Source: Pseudobdellovibrio sp. (GTDB taxonomy: Bacteria > Bdellovibrionota > Bdellovibrionia > Bdellovibrionales > Bdellovibrionaceae). From it: 6,686 nucleotides of DNA. This document shows, piece by piece, positions 1 through 4,393 of the stretch. The stretch lies in contig JANWIU010000039.1 of the NCBI GenBank assembly GCA_025449725.1, positions 1 through 6,686 on the forward strand, given 5' to 3'. Both the position numbers and the translations under genes were made by a program. Position 1 is the stretch's first letter. Every line of letters starts with the position of its first letter. Under the pieces are notes generated by a model. That model did no database searches. It was not told where the DNA came from and saw only the letters and a list, made by a program, of their open reading frames with translations.

Positions 1-248
1 ACAGAAGCGCATACAATATAAGTCGGCCACACTTCAGCGCAATCGCCTACGAATTTTGAGGAATATGAACTTTGATCGACGTCAAACACATACAAAGTAC
101 TTTCGAAACTGTCGGACAACAGATTAGCGCGGTCAACGCTGGTGACTACTGTTGTTAGTGGCGTAGCCACTTCTGTCGTTAGTGATGTGCCCGTTTGAGC
201 GCCTGCATTCAGGGTCAGTAAAGTAATCAGTATAATAAAAGCTTTCAT
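1..248 (-). CDS. Secreted 'Yx(F/W)xxD repeat' family protein, 5' part only (cut by window edge)
   Basis: The first 82 codons of an exported protein are present and the rest lies outside the window. The start ATG (248-246) is preceded by GAAGGAG (260-254) at good spacing. Residues 1-17 form a signal peptide (MKAF, a hydrophobic IILITLLTL core, then NAGA before Gln). A Thr/Val-rich linker follows. From about residue 52 comes LYVFDVDQ, then GDCAEVWPTYIVC. This pattern, with aromatic-FD-x-D followed by a Cys and CAxxWP, matches the secreted repeat/lipoprotein family PF03640 (COG4315), whose biochemical role is unknown. Here the residue after WP is Thr, where Pro is usual. The mature N-terminus is Gln and not a lipobox Cys, so this copy looks periplasmic or secreted. 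It is transcribed divergently from the LysR operon and shares its upstream region. The family assignment rests on this one motif block. Confidence 0.72.
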   Translation of the reverse strand, partial: MKAFIILITLLTLNAGAQTGTSLTTEVATPLTTVVTSVDRANLLSDSFESTLYVFDVDQSSYSSKFVGDCAEVWPTYIVCAS

Positions 249-284
249 TTTTTCTCCTTCATTTCTTAAATTCAAAATTACAGG

Positions 285-313
285 TTTGCATTTGCGCGAA
301 CAATGTATATTAT
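285..313 (+). promoter_or_regulatory. Candidate sigma-70-type promoter of the LysR/YeeE operon
   Basis: TTTGCA (285-290, 4 of 6 to the -35 consensus) and TATTAT (308-313, 5 of 6 to the -10 consensus) are separated by 17 bp. Transcription would begin near 320, leaving a short leader before the ATG at 348. If this is right, the in-frame ATGs at 303 and 312 lie inside the promoter and cannot be used. This is read by eye. Such matches are common in AT-rich DNA. Confidence 0.3.
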
Positions 314-322
314 GGAAACAGG

Positions 323-341
323 TGTTTCTAATATAGAAACA
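323..341. promoter_or_regulatory. Perfect 8-3-8 dyad, candidate LysR-type operator
   Basis: TGTTTCTA-ATA-TAGAAACA is a perfect inverted repeat ending 7 bp before the proposed LysR start at 348. A third copy of the half-site, GAAACA (315-320), sits 2 bp upstream and forms a second, overlapping dyad (GAAACA-GG-TGTTTC, 315-328). The dyad contains the T-N11-A spacing expected of LysR-type binding sites (for example T326 to A338). It lies just downstream of the candidate -10 at 308-313, which fits autorepression. In RNA it could also fold as a hairpin with a 3-nt loop close to the start codon. Confidence 0.45.
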
Positions 342-347
342 GATGCT

Positions 348-1244
348 ATGGATATTGAAGATATTAAGATAAAAGAAATTAAAGTGTTTATGGAGCTTCT
401 GAAGACCGGCTCCGTAAGAGCTGTTGCGCGTCAGCGCGACAATCACGCAGGGCAAATATCTAAAATTATCTTGGGGTTAGAAAAGAAAGTGGGCTTCAAA
501 CTCATTGAAAGATCTAACTTTGGGATACAGCCAACAGCCAGGGCTTTGGAGCTGATTCCTCTTTTTGATGATATACATAAAAGCGAAGAAGATATCCGCA
601 GCAGCTTCACCACAAAAGAAAAGGACATCCTTAGTTTCGCTGCCAATTTCTTTTTGGCGAGTCATTTACTTCCACAGGTTTTTTCCGCTTTTGAAAAGCC
701 CTTCCCGACCCAGCGGTTGCGGTTACTGGATTTGCCCCCATCCAGCTTTTTGCAGGTTGCTTTACGCAACGGCTTTCAGATTTGTCTTCACACAGGTGAT
801 CACGAATGGCCAAAGACCTGGTCGTCAGAAAAAGTGGGAGACATTCATTGGATACTTTGTGCCGGAAAAAAACATCCGGTTCTGGAAAAGCCGACATTAA
901 AAGAAGTTCTTAAGTATCCTTTCATTTTTCCTGTGTACTGGACTGATCATGGCAGTGTCTATGGTAAAGATAATTTTCCGCAGATCGGTCACCAGCGTAT
1001 TCGCGGGCATGAAACCGCAACAGCGGTCAGCGCACTTGAAATTATAAGACGAACAGATCAACTGGGTTTCGTGCCGGAGATCGTGGCAAGGCCCTTTTTG
1101 AAGTCAGGCGAAGTTGTGCAGATCGAACTGTCTACCGTGAAAACCGTTAAGCAGCCGGTTTTTTTATCTGTTAAAAACGATCGCATTTCGCAAAAAATGT
1201 ATAAATGGTTAATTGAAACCTGCGCAAAGGAGCTTTCACTTTGA
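348..1244 (+). CDS. LysR-type transcriptional regulator heading the YeeE operon
   Basis: A cytosolic DNA-binding regulator of about 298 residues, the usual LysR length. The N-terminal winged helix-turn-helix spans about residues 8-66. It shows the family pattern FxxLLKTGSVRAVA, then a recognition-helix region (GQISKIILGLEKKVG) and FKLIERS, followed by PTARALEL. The C-terminal effector-binding domain runs from about residue 88 to the end, with the typical late block QLGFVPEIVARPFL. I chose ATG 348 because it places the HTH at the usual distance from the N-terminus. ATG 303 would add 15 residues, including a dyad and a possible -10 element. None of the candidate starts has a good Shine-Dalgarno. 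Its stop overlaps the next start by 4 nt (TTGA), so it is made together with the genes it probably controls, not divergently as most LysR regulators are. The effector cannot be read from sequence. A sulfur compound is suggested only by the neighbours. Confidence 0.85.
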   Translation: MDIEDIKIKEIKVFMELLKTGSVRAVARQRDNHAGQISKIILGLEKKVGFKLIERSNFGIQPTARALELIPLFDDIHKSEEDIRSSFTTKEKDILSFAANFFLASHLLPQVFSAFEKPFPTQRLRLLDLPPSSFLQVALRNGFQICLHTGDHEWPKTWSSEKVGDIHWILCAGKKHPVLEKPTLKEVLKYPFIFPVYWTDHGSVYGKDNFPQIGHQRIRGHETATAVSALEIIRRTDQLGFVPEIVARPFLKSGEVVQIELSTVKTVKQPVFLSVKNDRISQKMYKWLIETCAKELSL

Positions 1245-1618
1245 ACCTCATCAACCCGCAAACAGTTGTCATTATCGTGGACCCTAAGTTTTCAGAAATG
1301 GCGACCGAGCTTTCGCAACGTCTGACCACCTGGATTGTTGATACTCCACAAAACAAGCAAGTCTATAAAGAAATTCCCCGTTCGGAAATTTATGGCTTTG
1401 AAGAAAAAATAAATTTTTTCGAAGCCGATACTTCCGTCAGTGCCGAACAACAATTTATTGATGTAATGGAAGATTTTATTGGGCACCCCTGGGTAACACT
1501 GAAGGTTCACGGCGTGCCTCCGACATTTTTGATCAGTGACGTTTTGAAGAGCGGATACCGGGTCATTCATATTGAACCTACAGCCACGGGTTTCACTGCA
1601 ACCCGCATGATGGAGTAA
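1241..1618 (+). CDS. Unknown 125-aa cytosolic protein, coupled to the YeeE pair
   Basis: I do not recognise this family. The TTG start at 1241 overlaps the LysR stop by 4 nt and has AAGGAG (1227-1232) 8 nt upstream. The next in-frame ATG (1298) would delete the first predicted strand. There is no signal peptide, membrane segment or cysteine. The chain opens with a hydrophobic strand ending in VVIIVDP, then a helix, a second strand in TTWIVDTPQN, an acidic middle (FEEKINFFEADTS), a helix around residues 66-78 and a C-terminal stretch with VTLKVHGV and YRVIHIEP. This alternation suggests a small alpha/beta fold. The lack of cysteine argues against the rhodanese and TusA proteins often found beside YeeE transporters. 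The yeeE-like start lies only 3 bases after its stop, so expression is linked to the transporter. It could be a regulator partner, a cytosolic acceptor or an unrelated passenger. Confidence 0.7.
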   Translation: MNLINPQTVVIIVDPKFSEMATELSQRLTTWIVDTPQNKQVYKEIPRSEIYGFEEKINFFEADTSVSAEQQFIDVMEDFIGHPWVTLKVHGVPPTFLISDVLKSGYRVIHIEPTATGFTATRMME

Positions 1619-1620
1619 CG

Positions 1621-2049
1621 ATGCCCCTCGAAGAATTCAAAATGGCATTTGTCGGTGGACTCATTATTGGGTTGGCCTCTGCCGTACTGCTTTTATTTAA
1701 CGGACGTATTGCAGGCATCGCAGGTATCGCCAGCCGTCTCATCACATTTAGTGTGAAAGATCTGATGTGGCGATTAGACTTTGTAATCGGTTTAATTCTT
1801 GGCGGGCTATTTTTGAAAAATATTTTGCCTGCGTCTTTTGAATTAGAACCACAAACACCATTATGGATGCTGGGCCTGGCGGGCCTGCTCGTGGGATTCG
1901 GAAGCTCTCGTGGAAGCGGCTGCACCAGTGGTCACGGCGTTTGCGGCATCTCGAGACTCTCTAAACGCTCGATTGTGGCTACACTTACCTTCATGGCAGC
2001 CGGAATCGCAACAGTCTTCTTGCTTCGTCAAATGGGAGCTTATCAATGA
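1621..2049 (+). CDS. YeeE/YedE family half-transporter (sulfur transport domain)
   Basis: An inner-membrane protein of 142 residues and the first half of a two-gene transporter of the YeeE/YedE superfamily (PF04143). Characterised full-length members import thiosulfate. Hydrophobic segments occur near residues 8-28, 30-40, 52-69, 80-95 and 117-136. The diagnostic loop is GSGCTSGHGVCGIS (residues 98-111), with Cys101 and Cys108, followed by RLSKRS. Conserved cysteines in this superfamily take part in sulfur passage. Full-length YeeE proteins carry two such repeats. This one is half that size, as in the PmpA/PmpB-type split forms, and should work with the next gene. The start ATG follows GGAG (1612-1615) by 5 nt. 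The ATG of the next gene overlaps this stop by 4 nt. Thiosulfate, sulfide-derived or another small sulfur species are possible substrates, but none is shown by the sequence. Confidence 0.88.
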   Translation: MPLEEFKMAFVGGLIIGLASAVLLLFNGRIAGIAGIASRLITFSVKDLMWRLDFVIGLILGGLFLKNILPASFELEPQTPLWMLGLAGLLVGFGSSRGSGCTSGHGVCGISRLSKRSIVATLTFMAAGIATVFLLRQMGAYQ

Positions 2050-2462
2050 AATGGCAGCTATCCGCTTTTATCAGCGGTCTTATTTTCGCAATCGGACTTA
2101 CCGTTAGCGGCATGACTAATCCGAAAAATATTATTGGCTTTCTTGATGTCACAGGTGATTGGAGACCGGCACTGATGTTCGTCATGATGGGGGCAATTTT
2201 AGTTTTTGCTACGGCTTACAGACTGATTGTGCATTTCTTCCCGCAACCTGTGTACGACAAGCAATATCACTTTAGTTCGCTGACCGAAATTGACCGCAAT
2301 TTAATTCTAGGTTCAGTAATTTTCGGAATTGGATGGGGCCTTGCAGGATTTTGCCCGGGACCGGCTTTAACTTCGCTGGGAGCCGGCGCACATGATGCTT
2401 TAATATTTACTTTATTTATGTTCGCAGGAATGTGGCTACAAAAAATTTGGGACGCTAAATAG
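2046..2462 (+). CDS. DUF6691/YeeE-like half-transporter, partner of the preceding gene
   Basis: An inner-membrane protein of 138 residues and the second half of the split YeeE/YedE transporter. Its N-terminal block, SGMTNPKNIIGFLDVTGDW (residues 21-39) followed by FVMMGA, is typical of the DUF6691 group, which is regularly encoded next to a short YeeE protein. The second signature is GWGLAGFCPGPAL (residues 96-108) with one conserved Cys103. Hydrophobic segments lie near residues 5-23, 42-65, 86-108 and 115-132. The ATG overlaps the previous stop (ATGA), and GGGAG (2034-2038) lies 7 nt upstream, so the two halves are probably made in equal amounts. It is the last gene of the operon. Its stop codon sits inside the terminator hairpin. 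Confidence 0.88.
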   Translation: MKWQLSAFISGLIFAIGLTVSGMTNPKNIIGFLDVTGDWRPALMFVMMGAILVFATAYRLIVHFFPQPVYDKQYHFSSLTEIDRNLILGSVIFGIGWGLAGFCPGPALTSLGAGAHDALIFTLFMFAGMWLQKIWDAK

Positions 2463-2473
2463 CGTCCCAAATT
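2444..2473. terminator. Bidirectional terminator between the YeeE operon and the RRM gene
   Basis: A perfect 13-bp stem (2444-2456 with 2461-2473) encloses the 4-nt loop AAAT. The GC-rich core is GGGACGCT/AGCGTCCC. On the minus strand the stem runs straight into a T-rich tract, giving a good terminator for the RRM gene, which ends 24 nt earlier at 2497. On the plus strand it follows the YeeE operon, but the downstream tract is mixed A/T and weaker. The stop codon TAG (2460-2462) of the upstream gene lies in the loop and stem. Confidence 0.8.
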
Positions 2474-2496
2474 AAAATTTAAATGAAATTTAAAAA

Positions 2497-2826
2497 TTAG
2501 TAACGGTTAGAACGGAATCCACCGCCACCACCGCTGCGTCCACCGCCGCTACGACCGCCGCCGCCACCTTCACGTGGAGCCATTGGTTTAGCTTCAGAAA
2601 CGTTTAAGTTACGTCCGTATTGCTCAGTGCCGTTTAATTTTTCAATAGCAGCATTTGCTTCAGTGTCAGATGACATTTCAACAAAGCCAAAGCCTTTGCT
2701 GCGTCCAGAATCGCGATCCATAACGATGCGAGCTGACTCAACAGTGCCGTGAGCTGAAAAGATCGACTGTAAAGTCTCATCTGTAACTGTGTAAGATAAA
2801 TTTCCTACGTATAATTTTTTTCCCAT
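2497..2826 (-). CDS. RRM-domain RNA-binding protein with Gly-rich tail
   Basis: A small single-stranded-RNA-binding protein of 109 residues. A single RNA recognition motif fills residues 3 to about 78. RNP2 is LYVGNL (5-10) and RNP1 is KGFGFVEM (44-51), with the aromatic residues Tyr6, Phe46 and Phe48 that stack on RNA bases. The tail, from about residue 85, is a run of Gly with interspersed Arg and Ser ending in FRSNRY, like the bacterial (cyanobacterial Rbp-type) and eukaryotic glycine-rich RNA-binding proteins. The Gly tail is encoded by a GC-rich repetitive stretch at about 2518-2570. The ATG is preceded by a very strong AGGAGGA (2837-2831), which implies high expression. Cyanobacterial relatives are often cold-induced. 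The long upstream leader here would fit that but does not prove it. Confidence 0.93.
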   Translation of the reverse strand: MGKKLYVGNLSYTVTDETLQSIFSAHGTVESARIVMDRDSGRSKGFGFVEMSSDTEANAAIEKLNGTEQYGRNLNVSEAKPMAPREGGGGGRSGGGRSGGGGGFRSNRY

Positions 2827-2866
2827 GAATTCCTCCTCAGGATATGGTTGCCGCTAAAGAAGAATG

Positions 2867-2950
2867 AGCTGAATGCTATTACTAAACTTATAGAGACGTT
2901 GTGGCCTACTGTTATACATTATTGAGTCTAAAAAGGTAGAAAATTCAGCT
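2867..2950 (-). repeat. Inverted repeat in the RRM-gene leader
   Basis: AGCTGAAT (2867-2874) and ATTCAGCT (2943-2950) are perfect 8-bp inverted copies separated by 68 nt. If the promoter at 2968-2997 is used, both arms lie in the leader RNA and could pair to close a large structured loop upstream of the ribosome-binding site. An 8-bp match over this distance can occur by chance. Confidence 0.3.
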
Positions 2951-2967
2951 TAATTTTGCTCAAATCG

Positions 2968-2997
2968 AATATACGCTTACTGAAAAAGAAAAGTTAA
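2968..2997 (-). promoter_or_regulatory. Candidate promoter of the RRM gene
   Basis: Reading the minus strand, TTAACT (2997-2992, 4 of 6) and TATATT (2973-2968, 5 of 6) are 18 bp apart. Transcription would start near 2961 and give a leader of about 135 nt before the ATG at 2826. An alternative -10, TATAAC (2916-2911), would give a leader of about 80 nt but has no fair -35. Either way the leader is long for a gene of this size. Confidence 0.3.
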
Positions 2998-3008
2998 GGT
3001 CCTAAAAC

Positions 3009-3036
3009 AAAATAGGCGCCGTTAAGCGCCTATTTT
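3009..3036. terminator. Bidirectional terminator after the 177-aa exported protein gene
   Basis: The stem AAAATAGGCGC/GCGCCTATTTT (3009-3019 with 3026-3036) has a 6-nt loop, CGTTAA. On the minus strand it is followed by TTTTGTTTTAGG and ends the gene that stops at 3063. The plus-strand side has an even better run of seven T (3033-3039), although no plus-strand gene is visible just upstream. Confidence 0.8.
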
Positions 3037-3062
3037 TTTCAAGATTTCTAAGAAAATTCTGA

Positions 3063-3596
3063 TTAATCTTGAAATTTACAAATGCCCATACGGCTTTGGA
3101 TTTCATTCATGATCTCTTGGCCAAACTGTTCTTCAGAAGGCAGTTGTGATCGGTCGCTTATTAAAGAGGTTTGATCCCACGAAGTCCATGTGTTGCCCCG
3201 ATTGTCTTTCAAGGTCAAAACCACTTTCATCCAATGACCGCTGACGTCCGTCGTGCAATCCCAGTCAGGATCTTCGTAGCCGTATCCTTTATATTCACAG
3301 TCGTTACCTTCTAAAGTTGAAAAACTTTTTGATTCCAACGTTAATACGGTGTCCTTGTTAGTAGAAAGATACTGGTAAAACGGACCTGAATCATACTTGA
3401 AAGTCATATCTTTCAAAATATCTTCATTTTTCAATTTTGAATACACACCACATACTGCCAGGCTCGTTGGATCATTATTGGGAGTAAAATTATATTTATA
3501 CTTTTCAACTTTAGTTCCTTGCGGAATGACAATCTGTTGATCCGCAAAGGCAGATGTCGTAACCATTATCAGTGCTAACGCCATTAAACTTTTCAT
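3063..3596 (-). CDS. Exported protein of unknown function, four cysteines
   Basis: I do not recognise this family. The ATG at 3596 is preceded by AAAGGA (3608-3603). It gives a clean signal peptide of 18 residues (MKSLMALALIMVTTSAFA before Asp), so the longer reading from 3629 is unlikely. The mature protein is about 159 residues, polar, rich in Asp, Tyr and Lys, with no membrane segment. It has four cysteines (Cys49, Cys100, Cys114, Cys173), an even number that suggests two disulfides in the periplasm. The region around residues 102-114 is Tyr/Gly/Asp/Trp-rich (GYGYEDPDWDC). The strand-like segment WMKVVLTLKDN and following NTWTSWD suggest a beta-rich fold. It is divergent from the lipoprotein gene at 3781 and has its own terminator (3009-3036). 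Confidence 0.75.
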   Translation of the reverse strand: MKSLMALALIMVTTSAFADQQIVIPQGTKVEKYKYNFTPNNDPTSLAVCGVYSKLKNEDILKDMTFKYDSGPFYQYLSTNKDTVLTLESKSFSTLEGNDCEYKGYGYEDPDWDCTTDVSGHWMKVVLTLKDNRGNTWTSWDQTSLISDRSQLPSEEQFGQEIMNEIQSRMGICKFQD

Positions 3597-3681
3597 AAGT
3601 GATCCTTTGTAATGACAGCTTTGTAACATACTTCAAATGCCAAATTCATTAGTTTTCTGTCAGGACGACGTAATAGGCCCG

Positions 3682-3700
3682 ATGTCCATTTTTTTGACAT
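3682..3700. promoter_or_regulatory. Dyad ATGTC-N9-GACAT upstream of the sigma-54-like promoter
   Basis: The 5-bp arms (3682-3686 and 3696-3700) flank a T-rich spacer. The centre is about 73 bp upstream of the predicted transcription start at 3764, within the range where activators of sigma-54 promoters bind. The arms are short, so this is suggestive only. Confidence 0.22.
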
Positions 3701-3737
3701 GAAAAACCTCTCTAGTCAGGCTCTATTGCCGCCCAGG

Positions 3738-3753
3738 TGGCACATCGTTAGCT
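3738..3753 (+). promoter_or_regulatory. Sigma-54-like (-24/-12) promoter of the lipoprotein gene
   Basis: TGGCAC (3738-3743), five bases, then TAGCT (3749-3753) matches the sigma-54 consensus TGGCAC-N5-TTGC(A/T) at 10 of 11 fixed positions. The invariant GG (3739-3740) and GC (3751-3752) are exactly 10 bp apart. The start of transcription would fall near 3764, leaving a 17-nt leader that holds the AGAGG site before ATG 3781. This also rules out the upstream in-frame TTG at 3757. Confidence 0.45.
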
Positions 3754-3780
3754 AAGTTGAACCCTGGAACAGAGGTGTTT

Positions 3781-4389
3781 ATGAAGATTATCTATATTGT
3801 TTTAATGTCATCGCTTTTATTTTCCTGCCAAAAAAGCGAAAATTCTTCTAATAACAATCCCTCCCCTAATCCCGGCGGTCAGGAGCAGGGCGCACCGACC
3901 AAAAAGACTCTCAAATTCTCTGAAATTTTGGAGCAGGACTTTTCTGCGAAAGAGACGATGAACTGGGGCAGTGCCGAATCCTTCCCTGCGGATGCTTCCA
4001 ATGAAATTAAAATGGTAAAACTATCTTACTTCTTTCAGGAAAATAAATCGGTAAAAAGTAAAGACATAGATAAAGCAAAAGATTACTGCGAACTCAGCAC
4101 AACGGCCGCTGAAACCGCAAACGGCTCCGAGATCACTCTTATTAGCGGAGACAAACTGTTTCGCTTTATGGATTTCAGAAGTGAAAAGACCGAAATCAAT
4201 AATCTGGATTACAGGTACGATGCAATGTTCAAACTGACTTTTCAGAACTCTAGAGAAGCGTTAGGTACACTGAATGCCAAACAGTTTGAACTGGCCTGTT
4301 ATAACGTGTTAGATCTCGCCGAACTGAAATCAACTATTGATTCAAAGTTTGTATTTACTAAAAAAGAAGAAAAAAAAGAAACCAAATAG
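3781..4389 (+). CDS. Lipoprotein of unknown function
   Basis: A lipoprotein of 202 residues. The signal sequence is MKIIYIVLMSSLLFSC, with lipobox LFSC and lipidated Cys16. It is followed by a flexible Asn/Ser/Pro/Gly/Gln-rich linker to about residue 40. The rest is a soluble domain without recognisable motifs, with two further cysteines (YCEL and ACYN), possibly a disulfide. It ends in a Lys/Glu-rich tail (KKEEKKETK). ATG 3781 is chosen because AGAGG (3771-3775) precedes it and the signal peptide starts there; a TTG at 3757 would add eight polar residues. The gene has its own sigma-54-like promoter. It converges on the LysR gene with only 4 bp between the stop codons and no terminator between them. 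I cannot assign a role beyond a membrane-anchored envelope protein. Confidence 0.78.
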   Translation: MKIIYIVLMSSLLFSCQKSENSSNNNPSPNPGGQEQGAPTKKTLKFSEILEQDFSAKETMNWGSAESFPADASNEIKMVKLSYFFQENKSVKSKDIDKAKDYCELSTTAAETANGSEITLISGDKLFRFMDFRSEKTEINNLDYRYDAMFKLTFQNSREALGTLNAKQFELACYNVLDLAELKSTIDSKFVFTKKEEKKETK

Positions 4390-4393
4390 AACT

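Noticed and set aside
157..171. Hairpin AGTGGC-GTA-GCCACT and nearby GTTAGTG direct repeats
   Set aside because: They lie inside the Thr/Val-rich coding linker of the edge gene, where repeated Thr and Leu codons explain them. There is no T-run, so it is not a terminator.
565..900. Plus-strand open frame of 111 codons inside the first LysR gene
   Set aside because: It lies wholly within the LysR gene in another frame, has no ribosome-binding site and encodes no coherent domain. The LysR protein is unmistakable.
1593..1925. Minus-strand open frame of 110 codons opposite the YeeE gene
   Set aside because: It is antisense to a well-supported membrane protein, rich in Pro/Arg/Asn as expected of a shadow frame, and has no start signals.
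2518..2570. GC-rich simple repeat of CCACCGCC type
   Set aside because: It is the coding sequence for the Gly/Arg/Ser-rich tail of the RRM protein, not an independent repeat element.
3597..3629. Longer start of the exported protein at 3629
   Set aside because: It adds 11 polar residues before a perfect signal peptide, and AAAGGA is placed for the start at 3596.
3694..3699. Perfect TTGACA, a possible -35 box before the lipoprotein gene
   Set aside because: No -10-like hexamer occurs at 15-19 bp spacing. The sigma-54-like element further down explains the start better.
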